A stretch of 64,000 bases of DNA from assembly GCA_942493385.1 (NCBI GenBank), contig OW818699.1, positions 372,001-436,000 on the forward strand, read 5' to 3'. Origin of the DNA: UBA8389 sp942493385 (GTDB lineage: Bacteria > Bacteroidota > Bacteroidia > Bacteroidales > UBA1402). The position numbers and the translations under genes were made by a program. Position 1 is the first letter of the stretch. Each line of letters starts with the position of its first letter. Shown piece by piece: positions 48,862-57,654 of this stretch. Under the pieces are notes generated by a model. That model searched no databases, was not told the DNA's origin, and saw only the letters and a program-made list of their open reading frames with translations.

Positions 48862-50154
48862 ATGAATTTCATTCAAGAATTGCAGTGGAGAGGGATGATG
48901 CACGATGTCATGCCAGGAACAGAGGAACAGCTTAAAAAAGAAATGTCAACTGCCTATGTAGGAATTGATCCTACTGCAGATTCCTTACATATCGGACACT
49001 TGGTCAGTATCATGATGCTCAGGCACTTTCAACGTTGTGGTCATAAGCCGATTGCATTGATCGGAGGTGCTACAGGCATGATAGGGGACCCTTCACTGAA
49101 GTCTCAGGAGCGCAACTTGTTGGATGAGCCAACCCTTAGACACAATCAGGAATCCATAAAAAAGCAGTTGTCCAAATTCCTGGATTTTGAAAGCGATGCA
49201 CCCAATGCCGCCGAACTGGTCAACAACTACGACTGGATGAAAGACTATTCTTTCCTGGATTTTATACGCGACATCGGGAAACACATTACGGTCAATTACA
49301 TGATGGCCAAGGACTCCGTAAAAAAGCGTTTGAGTGGTGAGTCGAGTGATGGAATGTCATTTACGGAATTCTCGTATCAGCTTTTGCAAGGCTATGACTT
49401 CCTGCATCTTTATCGCGAAAAGAATTGCAAGCTTCAAATGGGTGGCTCCGACCAATGGGGGAATATCACCACTGGTACGGAGCTTGTACGCCGTGTTGCA
49501 GGTGGTGAAGCCTTTGCTTTGGTTTGCCCGCTCATTACCAAAGCAGACGGAGGTAAATTCGGTAAAACGGAATCTGGAAATGTTTGGCTCGATCGTCGTT
49601 ATACATCACCCTACAAATTCGTGCAGTTCTGGCTCAATGTCAGCGATGCCGATGCCGAAAAATACATAAAAATATTCACCTTCATTTCACGCGAGGAAAT
49701 TGACGCGCTTATTGCTGAGCACCAGCAAGCGCCTCATCTTCGCTTGTTGCAAAAACGTCTGTCTCAGGAAATCACCTACATGGTGCATTCCAAGGAGGAT
49801 TATGATGCTGCCGTTGAAGCTGCCGCAATTCTTTTTGGGAACGCAACTGCCGATGCATTGAAAAATCTGGATGAAGAAACGTTGCTGGCTGTTTTTGAAG
49901 GCGTTCCTACGTTTGAGGTTTCTTTGGATGAAATTAATGCTGGTGTCAAGGCCTTGGATCTGCTTACCGAAAAAGCGGCTGTTTTCCCCTCCAAAGGCGA
50001 AATGCGAAAGATGATTCAGGCTGGTGGATTCTCCATCAACAAGGAGAAGTTTGTCGAAAGTGATGGCACCATCGATGCGTCTTTCTTGTTAAACGGGCGT
50101 TATTTGCTGGCTCAGAAAGGAAAAAAGAACTATTTCCTACTCATAGCGAAGTAA
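48862..50154 (+). CDS. tyrS: Tyrosyl-tRNA synthetase
   Basis: A 430-residue class I synthetase charging tRNA-Tyr. The HIGH motif is DSLHIGHL (about 41-48), the tyrosine pocket has GGATGMIGDPS and QLLQGYDF, and the KMSKS-type loop reads KFGKTESG. The C-terminal S4-like RNA-binding region (FPSKGEMRKMIQAGGFSIN) is present. Its neighbourhood with tatD is normal, but the regulator gene is inserted on the opposite strand. Confidence 0.97.
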   Translation: MNFIQELQWRGMMHDVMPGTEEQLKKEMSTAYVGIDPTADSLHIGHLVSIMMLRHFQRCGHKPIALIGGATGMIGDPSLKSQERNLLDEPTLRHNQESIKKQLSKFLDFESDAPNAAELVNNYDWMKDYSFLDFIRDIGKHITVNYMMAKDSVKKRLSGESSDGMSFTEFSYQLLQGYDFLHLYREKNCKLQMGGSDQWGNITTGTELVRRVAGGEAFALVCPLITKADGGKFGKTESGNVWLDRRYTSPYKFVQFWLNVSDADAEKYIKIFTFISREEIDALIAEHQQAPHLRLLQKRLSQEITYMVHSKEDYDAAVEAAAILFGNATADALKNLDEETLLAVFEGVPTFEVSLDEINAGVKALDLLTEKAAVFPSKGEMRKMIQAGGFSINKEKFVESDGTIDASFLLNGRYLLAQKGKKNYFLLIAK

Positions 50155-50171
50155 AAACTGGTTCGAACTAT

Positions 50172-50201
50172 TTGCAGGCTAAAAGAATTTGCGTACTTTT
50201 G
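50172..50201 (+). promoter_or_regulatory. Promoter (TTG-N19-TACTTTTG) for tRNA-Gln
   Basis: TTG at 50172-50174 and TACTTTTG at 50194-50201 are 19 bases apart, 30 bases before the tRNA. Confidence 0.75.
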
Positions 50202-50231
50202 CCCCCGCTTTCATCGGAAAGCAATGAGGAT

Positions 50232-50302
50232 TGTCTCATGGTGTAATGGTAGCACTACAGTTTTTGGTACTGTCTGTCTAGGTTCGAATCCTGGTGAGAC
50301 AA
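50232..50302 (+). tRNA. tRNA-Gln (anticodon TTG)
   Basis: All four arms fold: acceptor TGTCTCA (50232-50238) with TGAGACA (50295-50301); D-stem GTG/CAC; anticodon stem ACAGT (50257-50261) with ACTGT (50269-50273) enclosing TTTTGGT with anticodon TTG at 50264-50266; T-arm CTAGG-TTCGAAT-CCTGG. Discriminator is A at 50302. The 3' CCA is not encoded. Confidence 0.95.
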
Positions 50303-50309
50303 CAATCTT

Positions 50310-50350
50310 AAAAGTCCCAGTTCCTTTTTTGGAACTGGGACTTTTTTTTT
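50310..50350 (+). terminator. Strong rho-independent terminator after tRNA-Gln
   Basis: AAAAGTCCCAGTTCC (50310-50324) pairs perfectly with GGAACTGGGACTTTT (50331-50345) around a T6 loop, then more T residues to 50350. Confidence 0.95.
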
Positions 50351-50443
50351 GACAAAAACGGCTCAGTTAAAGGAATAAATTTTTGCAGGTGTAAAATAAT
50401 TGTTTGATATTTGACAAATTATATGCTTAAATGTCAATTCACC

Positions 50444-53400
50444 ATGAAAACATCAAGATCCGTACTTTCTTTAAGCTTTGTTTTGTTCTTCACATGCATG
50501 AACGTTGCACAATCGCAGGTGCTCACGGACACCGTTCAGGTAACGACGGCAGGTACGCTTTCAACGCTGATTTCTGCAGCCGATAAGCTGACACTCACCG
50601 ATTTGAAAATAACCGGTTTGATAAATGGTAATGACATCTACTTTTTGAAACAGAATATAGTAGGTTCTGGAACAGGAAAATTGACATCCATCGATTTGTC
50701 AGAGGCCAAAATCATGACAGGAGGTAGCTCCATCTATTCCACGGAGAATCAATTTCCATCGAATGCATTTAGTGGATGCACTCAATTGAAATCCATCATT
50801 CTACCCACAGCCATCACTTCCATCGGAAGTAACGCTTTTGGAGACTGTTTGGGTCTCAAATCACTCCTCATTCCAGACAGTGTGACCACTATTGGGGATT
50901 ATGCAATGACCAATTGCTCAACCTTGGTTTCGGTTAAGTTTCCAAAAAAGTTGAAATCCATCGGGAGTTACGCATTTTCCAATTGCATCGTCCTTGATAC
51001 GGTGAACTTACCTGAAGGAACCACGACGCTTGGCTTGCGTTCTTTCTGGACCTGCCTTGCGGTTAAATCGGTCACGCTCCCTCAAACCATCATGTCCATT
51101 GGCGCTGGCTCATTTTTCATGTGGAGGCAGATTCAAACCATAACAATCCCCGACAACGTTACAACCTTGGGCGATTACATGTTTACCTCCTGTTACAAAT
51201 TGGATTCTGTCCATCTTCCAGCAAAATTGACCAGTTTGGGAACTGAAGCCTTATTTGCCTGTAAAATCCTGAAGTCCATCAATTGGCCGACCGGTTTGAA
51301 ATCCATCGGAGATCATGCTTTCAAATATTGTTTTGAATTGTCAGACGTGCAACTTCCTGAAGGACTGACTTCTATTGGTGTTGGCGCTTTTGAAAGGGAT
51401 GTTAAGATCAAAAAGATAGCGCTGCCAAACAGCTTGATGAGTCTTAGCAACGACATCTTTATGGATTGCAACATGCTGGATTCCGTAAAAATGCCCAGTG
51501 GGCTGATGTCGATACCGTCCAATGCTTTTAAATCCTGTTATCTGCTCAAATCCATTGACTTACCTTCGAACATCAAGACCATCGGTTCGTACGCCTTCGG
51601 TTCATGCAAAGCAATAAAAGAAATAAAACTGCCCGCTTCACTCACCTCCATTTCAAGTTATGCGTTTGACTCCATCGCATTGGATACGATTGATTGTTTA
51701 GGATCCGTACCAGCCCTCTTGAGCTCAACTAGTTTTTTCCCTGCCATACGAACGACTTGCAAGGTGAAAGTTCCGACAGGGTCTTTGCCTGCTTATCAAA
51801 CATCCAGCTATTGGAAGGATTTTGTTTCGATATCCGGCAACATTCCTTCCACGCCAGTGCTTTCCGATACGATCCATGTGAATACAGCTGGTACGCTTTC
51901 AACGCTGATTCCTGCTTCGGATAAGCTGACGATTATCAATTTGAAAGTAACTGGTTCAATAAATGGTGATGACCTCTATTTCTTGAAACAGAATATAGTG
52001 GGTAATGGAACTGGAAAGTTGACAACCATCGATTTGTCAGAATCCAAGATCACGACAGGAGGTAGCTCCATCTATACCACAGAGAATCAAATTCCTTCGT
52101 CTGCATTTAATGGATGCACACAGTTGAAATCCATCTTGCTGCCTAGTGCCATCACAAGCATCGGAGGATACGCTTTTGGAGACTGCTTGGGCCTCAAATC
52201 GCTCCTTATACCCGATAGCGTGACCACTATTGGCGATTATGCATTCACCAATTGCTCTACTTTGGTTTCGGTGAAGTTTCCTAAGAAGTTGAAGACTATA
52301 GGAAGCTATACCTTTTCCAATTGCGTAGTCCTGGATACGGTAAACTTACCTGAAGGAACCACGACGCTTGGTCTACGTTCTTTCTGGACCTGCCTTGCGG
52401 TTAAATCGGTCACGCTCCCTCAAACCATCACGTCCATCGGCGCTGGCTCTTTTTTCATGTGGAGGCAAATTCAAACCATAACCATCCCCGACAATGTCAC
52501 GACCCTGGGCGATTACATGTTTACCTCCTGTTATAAATTGGATTCTGTCCACCTTCCTGCAAAATTGACCAGTTTGGGAACGGAAGCCTTGTACGCATGT
52601 GTGGCATTGAAGTCCATCAATTGGCCGATTGGATTGAAGTCCATCGGGGATCATGCGTTCAGCCGATGTTTTGCATTAACAAATGTGGTACTACCGGAAG
52701 GTCTTACCTCCATTGGTTCAGGAGTGTTTGAAACGGACTTTAAACTGACTACCGTTTCGTTGCCAAACAGTCTGACCAGTCTGAATACCGATGCATTCCG
52801 TGAGTGTTTTGTTCTGAATTCTGTGAAATTGCCTTCAGGATTGACCTCCATTGCTCCATATGCATTCAAGTCTTGCCACATGTTGAAGACTATTAACTTG
52901 CCCTCGGGCGTCAAGACCATCGGGTCATACGCCTTCGGTACATGCAAAGTGATGAAGGAAATCAAACTACCCGCTTCGATCACATCCATTTCGAGTAATG
53001 CGTTCGATTCCACGTCGTTGGAGACTATTGTTTGTGAAGGTTCGGTTCCTGCCACACTCAGTTCCACCAGTTTTATTTCCGCCATTCGACCCACCTGCAA
53101 AGTGTACGTTCCTCATGGATCTTTAGCCGTGTATCAGGCTGCCAATTATTGGAAAGATTTTCTTTCAATCGGTTATATGCCAAAGCCTTCCATCTATCTT
53201 AGCATCAAGTTGGCTGACAATGGCTATCTGAAACAGAAGATTGCAAAGGATAGTGTTTTTACCTGCTACTTAGTGGCAAACGAAGGTTGGAAGATCAATA
53301 CTGTTCTATTGAACGATTCAGATGTAACAGCAAGTGTCGATAGTATGGGTCTATTTACAACATCGGCATTGACCACGAATTCAACGTTGAATGTGAGTTT

Positions 53401-53638
53401 TGAGAAGGCGCTCACTTCAATGCCTCAGGGTATGATAAGTTTGGTTAAAGTCTATACGGAGGATAAATCCATTGTTGTGAAGGGTGCAGAACTGGGGACG
53501 AAGGTTTCAGTTTATTCATTATCTGGAAAATTGTTACATTCGGTCATGGTGAATTCCGATTTGGAGCGAATACCAGTTGATGCGGATCAAATCTATTTGA
53601 TACGAACGGACGACAAGCTATACAAGCTGGCATTATAA
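50444..53638 (+). CDS. BspA-type leucine-rich-repeat surface protein, duplicated, with T9SS tail
   Basis: A 1064-residue exported protein. A signal peptide (MKTSRSVLSLSFVLFF..., cleaved near residue 25) precedes two copies of a 446-residue module (26-471 and 472 to about 913). Each opens with a VTTAGTLSTLI-type region, then about a dozen 23-residue BspA LRRs of the form LKSIxLPxxITSIGxxAFxxC. A beta-sandwich-like region (about 915-1000) and a C-terminal T9SS sorting domain (VYSLSGKLLHSV, ending YKLAL) follow. BspA-like proteins act in adhesion and surface interactions. ATG at 50444 is preferred over an in-frame start 11 codons upstream because it yields the signal peptide directly. Confidence 0.9.
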   Translation: MKTSRSVLSLSFVLFFTCMNVAQSQVLTDTVQVTTAGTLSTLISAADKLTLTDLKITGLINGNDIYFLKQNIVGSGTGKLTSIDLSEAKIMTGGSSIYSTENQFPSNAFSGCTQLKSIILPTAITSIGSNAFGDCLGLKSLLIPDSVTTIGDYAMTNCSTLVSVKFPKKLKSIGSYAFSNCIVLDTVNLPEGTTTLGLRSFWTCLAVKSVTLPQTIMSIGAGSFFMWRQIQTITIPDNVTTLGDYMFTSCYKLDSVHLPAKLTSLGTEALFACKILKSINWPTGLKSIGDHAFKYCFELSDVQLPEGLTSIGVGAFERDVKIKKIALPNSLMSLSNDIFMDCNMLDSVKMPSGLMSIPSNAFKSCYLLKSIDLPSNIKTIGSYAFGSCKAIKEIKLPASLTSISSYAFDSIALDTIDCLGSVPALLSSTSFFPAIRTTCKVKVPTGSLPAYQTSSYWKDFVSISGNIPSTPVLSDTIHVNTAGTLSTLIPASDKLTIINLKVTGSINGDDLYFLKQNIVGNGTGKLTTIDLSESKITTGGSSIYTTENQIPSSAFNGCTQLKSILLPSAITSIGGYAFGDCLGLKSLLIPDSVTTIGDYAFTNCSTLVSVKFPKKLKTIGSYTFSNCVVLDTVNLPEGTTTLGLRSFWTCLAVKSVTLPQTITSIGAGSFFMWRQIQTITIPDNVTTLGDYMFTSCYKLDSVHLPAKLTSLGTEALYACVALKSINWPIGLKSIGDHAFSRCFALTNVVLPEGLTSIGSGVFETDFKLTTVSLPNSLTSLNTDAFRECFVLNSVKLPSGLTSIAPYAFKSCHMLKTINLPSGVKTIGSYAFGTCKVMKEIKLPASITSISSNAFDSTSLETIVCEGSVPATLSSTSFISAIRPTCKVYVPHGSLAVYQAANYWKDFLSIGYMPKPSIYLSIKLADNGYLKQKIAKDSVFTCYLVANEGWKINTVLLNDSDVTASVDSMGLFTTSALTTNSTLNVSFEKALTSMPQGMISLVKVYTEDKSIVVKGAELGTKVSVYSLSGKLLHSVMVNSDLERIPVDADQIYLIRTDDKLYKLAL
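50519..53180 (+). repeat. Tandem duplication of a 1338-bp LRR module
   Basis: Unit 1 runs 50519-51856, unit 2 from 51857 to about 53180. Matching landmarks are offset by exactly 1338 bases (446 codons), for example CCTGAAGGAACCACGACGCT at 51011 and 52349. Some 200-base stretches (51061-51260 versus 52399-52598) differ at only a few, mostly third, positions, so the duplication is fairly recent or is being homogenised. Confidence 0.92.
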
Positions 53639-53653
53639 CATCAAACATAGTTG

Positions 53654-53692
53654 CAAAAATCCCGGTATTTAAATAGAATCCCGGGATTTTTG
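53654..53692. terminator. Terminator shared by the LRR gene and queG
   Basis: CAAAAATCCCGG (53654-53665) and CCGGGATTTTTG (53681-53692) form a perfect 12-bp stem. The queG stop codon (53669-53671) lies in its loop. Confidence 0.85.
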
Positions 53693-54610
53693 TTTTGCCG
53701 CCAGGTTCCGTTGTATACCGTCTAGGCCTGTTCGTTCAATACAGGTTCCAGAGAAGTAGGCTTTAAAGGAGGTTTCGTTTAGCTTTCGAAGTTTCGTTTC
53801 ATCAAGATGTAGAAAGTGTTCCGTCGGCTGAAGTTCAGAAATGGAATTTGCTGTGGCAAAACGGTTCCATGGGCAGACCTCTTGGCAAATGTCACAGCCG
53901 AAGATCCAGTCATTTTCACCCACCATTTTTAATTCTTCTGCTGAAAAGGCACCCTTTTTCTCGATGGTCAGGTAGGAGAGGCATTTGCGGGCATCCAAGC
54001 ATTTCCCGTTGAGTGCTTGTGTTGGGCATGTTTTCAGGCACTTGCTGCAAGAACCACAGCGATTTTCCATTGGTTTATCGTAATCCAGCTCCAGGTCAAT
54101 TAGCAATTCCCCTAGCAGGAAGTAGGAGCCTTTGCTGGGCAGGATGAGATTTTGATTTTTCCCCAACCATCCAAGTCCTGCTTTCCATGCCCAAAAGCGT
54201 TCCATGATTGGTGCAGAATCGGAAAAGGACCGTCCGTTCACTTGAATGCTTTGTTCCCGAATTTTGTCCATCAACTGGTTGAGTTTTCCGCGGATAATGA
54301 AGTGATAATCCAATCCATAAGCGAATTTGGCAATTTTTGGGGCACTCGGCAGTTGACTTGCAGAAGGGTAATAATTAAGTGCAACCACCACCACCGATTT
54401 GCAGCCTTCCACCAGCAAGCGAGGGTCAAGCCTTTTGTCCAGATTACGCTCCATGTAAGTCATTTCTCCCTGGAAGCCCTCTTTCAGCCAAGCTTCCACA
54501 TTCAAGATCTCCTGTGGAGGAAGGGAATCAGCACGTGCGAAACCGCAGGACTCGAACCCTAGTAGGCCTGCCTGCTCCTTTACAAAAAGAGATAGTTCTG
54601 TCGTTGTCAT
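53669..54610 (-). CDS. queG: Epoxyqueuosine reductase
   Basis: A 313-residue iron-sulfur, cobalamin-dependent enzyme for the last step of queuosine synthesis in tRNA. Two [4Fe-4S] sites are visible: CGSCSKCLKTCP and CDICQEVCPWN, with a further Cys in LDARKCLSYLTIE. WAWKAGLGWLGKNQNLI is the family's central motif. ATG at 54610 (MTTTELSLF) is used instead of an upstream one 13 codons away, which lies in promoter-like sequence. Confidence 0.95.
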   Translation of the reverse strand: MTTTELSLFVKEQAGLLGFESCGFARADSLPPQEILNVEAWLKEGFQGEMTYMERNLDKRLDPRLLVEGCKSVVVVALNYYPSASQLPSAPKIAKFAYGLDYHFIIRGKLNQLMDKIREQSIQVNGRSFSDSAPIMERFWAWKAGLGWLGKNQNLILPSKGSYFLLGELLIDLELDYDKPMENRCGSCSKCLKTCPTQALNGKCLDARKCLSYLTIEKKGAFSAEELKMVGENDWIFGCDICQEVCPWNRFATANSISELQPTEHFLHLDETKLRKLNETSFKAYFSGTCIERTGLDGIQRNLAAKQKSRDSI

Positions 54611-54614
54611 TGGA

Positions 54615-54622
54615 CAAAAATA
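54615..54622 (-). promoter_or_regulatory. Possible -7 element (TATTTTTG) for queG
   Basis: The reverse strand reads TATTTTTG, but it ends only five bases from the ATG at 54610, implying a leaderless or nearly leaderless mRNA. The -33 region is poor, so this is uncertain. Confidence 0.3.
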
Positions 54623-54688
54623 CGGCAAAAACCATAAACAACCCGACAATATGACTTATCTTTACAGCATCAAATCAAAAATCTGTTT

Positions 54689-55957
54689 ATGAAGATATTA
54701 CTGCTCGGATCTGGAGGTCGTGAACACGCAATGGCTTGGAAAATTGCTCAAAGTGCCAAAGTCGAAAAACTCTATATCGCTCCCGGAAACGCTGGAACAT
54801 CGCTTGTCGGAACAAATGTGGCATTAGGCATCAATGATTTTGCCGCTCAAAAGGAATTTGTTCTGAAAAATCAAATAGACATGGTTGTGGTGGGCCCTGA
54901 AGATCCACTGGTAAACGGTGTTTACGACTATTATGCCAATGATGAGGCGTTGAAATCCATTCCAGTTATTGCTCCTTCACAAAAAGGCGCTCAGCTGGAG
55001 GGCAGCAAAGATTTCTCAAAAGGATTCATGCAACGCCATAACATTCCGACAGCAGGTTACCAGAGCGTAACGGCAGAAACGCTGCAGCAAGGCATTGCTT
55101 TCCTGCATTCCATGAAAGCACCCTACGTCCTAAAAGCGGATGGTTTGGCTGCCGGTAAAGGTGTTCTGATCCTGAATGATCTTGATGAAGCGATTGCTGA
55201 GTTGAAATCCATGTTGGAAGGTAAGTTTGGAAATGCCAGCAAGACGGTTGTCATCGAAGAGTTTTTGGATGGTATTGAAAGTTCCGTTTTTGTAATGACT
55301 GATGGCCAACATTATTGCATTCTGCCGGAGGCGAAAGACTATAAAAGGATTGGTGTCGGTGATACTGGCTTGAACACAGGTGGAATGGGTGCTGTCTCAC
55401 CCGTACCTTTCACCAATGAGGTCTTTATGGCTAAGGTGGAAGAGCGTATCATTAAGCCAACCATCCAAGGTTTGGCATCCGAAGGCATTGTCTATAAAGG
55501 TTTTATTTTTCTTGGCCTGATCAAAGTGGACGGTGAGCCTGTTGTTATTGAATACAATGCACGAATGGGGGATCCTGAGACGGAAGTAGTCATGCTTCGC
55601 ATTCAGTCGGATTTTGTCGATTTGTTGGAAGGTATTGCTCAGGGCGATTTGGATAAACGTGTTCTGGTTACAGATCCGAGATCGGCTGTGACGGTCATGC
55701 TTGTTTCGGGCGGGTACCCAGGCGACTATGAAAAAGGTAAGGTTATTGCAGGGCTTGATCAGGTGGAAGGTAGCATAGTCTTTCATGCAGGTACCAAGCA
55801 AGACGAGCATGATGTGCTGACAAATGGCGGCCGTGTGATTGCAGTCAGTTCCTACGGAGCGACCAAAGATGAGGCTTTGTCGAAATCCTTTGCCAATGCA
55901 GGTAAGATCCAATTTGAAGGAAAATATTTCCGTGCCGATATTGGGTTTGATTTATGA
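54689..55957 (+). CDS. purD: Phosphoribosylamine-glycine ligase
   Basis: A 422-residue ATP-grasp enzyme making GAR in purine synthesis. The N-terminus (MKILLLGSGGREHAMAWK) is diagnostic, as are VLKADGLAAGKGV, GLNTGGMGAVSP and EYNARMGDPETE. Length is normal. A near-consensus -7 (TATCTTTA, 54657-54664) lies upstream. It is followed after four bases by an unknown membrane protein gene. Confidence 0.97.
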   Translation: MKILLLGSGGREHAMAWKIAQSAKVEKLYIAPGNAGTSLVGTNVALGINDFAAQKEFVLKNQIDMVVVGPEDPLVNGVYDYYANDEALKSIPVIAPSQKGAQLEGSKDFSKGFMQRHNIPTAGYQSVTAETLQQGIAFLHSMKAPYVLKADGLAAGKGVLILNDLDEAIAELKSMLEGKFGNASKTVVIEEFLDGIESSVFVMTDGQHYCILPEAKDYKRIGVGDTGLNTGGMGAVSPVPFTNEVFMAKVEERIIKPTIQGLASEGIVYKGFIFLGLIKVDGEPVVIEYNARMGDPETEVVMLRIQSDFVDLLEGIAQGDLDKRVLVTDPRSAVTVMLVSGGYPGDYEKGKVIAGLDQVEGSIVFHAGTKQDEHDVLTNGGRVIAVSSYGATKDEALSKSFANAGKIQFEGKYFRADIGFDL

Positions 55958-55961
55958 TATA

Positions 55962-56966
55962 ATGAGACGTGGATTTCTAAGTACGATTGCCTATTCCAAT
56001 GCCCTATGGGGAGCGGGAGTGTTGCTGCTTTTAGCTGCTGCCTCGGTGAACCATTTTGTTTTGGGGGGGGTGTCAGTCGGTGCTGAAAGCGATCTTATTG
56101 AAGCCTTGAGCGGCTACACTTTTTTAGGCTTATCACTTTATGATTTTTTTGAGTTCCCGCTTCTCGATCATTTCATGCAATTTTTACTATTGTTGGGCAT
56201 CGGTTTGGCTTTACAATACATGTCCTCGGAGTTTCGATTGATAAGAGTACGGAGCTTTTTCCCTTTTTTCCTTTTCTGTTTGTTGAGCAGTACCATTTTG
56301 CCTGTGCTCCCGTTGGATGGAACTGCAGTGTCCTGCCTGCTTTTTACACTATCTTGCTACCGCTTGTTTCGTTCGTTGGATCCAGGTTTTGAGAGCAGAG
56401 CCGTTTTTGATGCCTCTGTGTTACTTTCGCTGGCTTCGGTTTTTCAAAGTCGATATCTGTGGTTGATGCCTGCCATTTGGTTGGTAATGGGCGTTTTACA
56501 AGTGCTTAACCTTCGCAGTTTTTTAGCATCCATACTCGGGATGCTCAGTGTTTTTTGGATTATTGGGGGAATTAGTTTCCTAATCGGGGACTATGGTTTT
56601 CTTAGTGCTTATTCCAAAGATCTGTTCGGTTTCCACATGTTCAGTCTTTCCGATTTAACCTCTTCCGAGATTTCCTATATCGCTTTTTTGGCAGTGTTGA
56701 TGATTTCTGCCATCATTTCTTTTTGGCCGAAGCAACATCTGGATAAACTCAAGACTAGAAACTACTTAAACAGTATTCTGTTGATTTGGTTTGCGTTGTT
56801 GGTACTGTGGTTTTTTTCTGCAAACGACGAAAGCTACATGCTTCCATTGCTTAGCTTGTCTTCACTGGTCATCGCGCATTTTTTCTCACTAGTCGATTCG
56901 CACTTTGCTCGAATCTTGTTTTTTGCACTCTTAGGACTTTCGGTTACTGTCTACCTGTCTTTTTAA
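55962..56966 (+). CDS. Unknown multi-pass inner-membrane protein
   Basis: A 334-residue protein with about ten hydrophobic segments (from MRRGFLSTIAYSNALWGAGVLLLLAA to FALLGLSVTVYLSF). I do not recognise the family with confidence; the RSFFPFFLFCLLSSTILPVLPLDGT stretch is vaguely like the DUF6427 type of Bacteroidota. No catalytic or binding motif is visible. It starts four bases after the purD stop, so cotranscription with purD is likely. A longer frame overlapping purD is rejected. Convergent with mnmD (4-base overlap). Confidence 0.72.
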   Translation: MRRGFLSTIAYSNALWGAGVLLLLAAASVNHFVLGGVSVGAESDLIEALSGYTFLGLSLYDFFEFPLLDHFMQFLLLLGIGLALQYMSSEFRLIRVRSFFPFFLFCLLSSTILPVLPLDGTAVSCLLFTLSCYRLFRSLDPGFESRAVFDASVLLSLASVFQSRYLWLMPAIWLVMGVLQVLNLRSFLASILGMLSVFWIIGGISFLIGDYGFLSAYSKDLFGFHMFSLSDLTSSEISYIAFLAVLMISAIISFWPKQHLDKLKTRNYLNSILLIWFALLVLWFFSANDESYMLPLLSLSSLVIAHFFSLVDSHFARILFFALLGLSVTVYLSF

Positions 56967-57640
56967 AGCGTGATTTTTATAGCACGAATCATTTCACGTT
57001 TGCCTGGAGGTCCAGGGATACGCTCAACCTTAAATCCGCATCTTTGCAAGCGGCGCCTCACCTCTCCCTTTGCACAATAAGTAACCAGGATGCCATTCTC
57101 ATTCATGTTTTCGAACAAGCTGCTGAATAAATGTTCCTCCCACATTTCAGGTTGTTTCTCTGGTGCAAACGCATCAAAATAGATGAGATCGAAAGGACTC
57201 TTTAAGGTCATGGATGTATAATCACCCTTTAGTTTGCAAAGTGAGAAACAGCCCGCTTCAAGTAGGACCAAGCTTCCCCACGAGGAACTTTGCAACCTAT
57301 TAAAGGCATGTTCGGGCAGAATCGGCTCCAGTGAATCATACCCAAGTGCCGATGTGGTTTCAGGAGCTAATGGAAAAGCCTCTATCGCCGTATATGTAAC
57401 ATCCAGACGACTTCGTTTGGCTTCGCCCCACGTCAGCAAGGCATTTAATCCGGTGCCGAATCCGATTTCAAAAACGTGTATGGATTTTTTGATGCAGTGT
57501 TTTAATCCAGCTTCAATGAAAACATGTCTTGACTCTTGAACCGCACCGTTCAGTGAATGGTAAGATTCCTGCATTTCGCTTGAATACAGTGTACCCGATC
57601 CATCTCCGGTCAGTTTCAAGGAAAATCCTTTTGGATTCAT
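56963..57640 (-). CDS. mnmD: tRNA mnm5s2U methyltransferase MnmD
   Basis: A 225-residue class I SAM-dependent methyltransferase acting on wobble uridine of tRNA, matching the methyltransferase half of E. coli MnmC. SAM motif I is FEIGFGTGLNALLTW (about 57-71), the catalytic region has DLIYFDAFAPEKQPEMW, and the C-terminus reads GPPGKREMIRA. It lacks the FAD oxidoreductase domain of MnmC, as is usual for stand-alone MnmD. Downstream of the radical SAM gene by 14 bases. Confidence 0.92.
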   Translation of the reverse strand: MNPKGFSLKLTGDGSGTLYSSEMQESYHSLNGAVQESRHVFIEAGLKHCIKKSIHVFEIGFGTGLNALLTWGEAKRSRLDVTYTAIEAFPLAPETTSALGYDSLEPILPEHAFNRLQSSSWGSLVLLEAGCFSLCKLKGDYTSMTLKSPFDLIYFDAFAPEKQPEMWEEHLFSSLFENMNENGILVTYCAKGEVRRRLQRCGFKVERIPGPPGKREMIRAIKITL

Positions 57641-57654
57641 TTCAGAAAAAGCGT

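Noticed and set aside
50519..53180. Long direct repeat considered as a mobile element or composite transposon
   Set aside because: The repeat is a coding duplication within one gene; no transposase, terminal inverted repeats or target duplications are seen.
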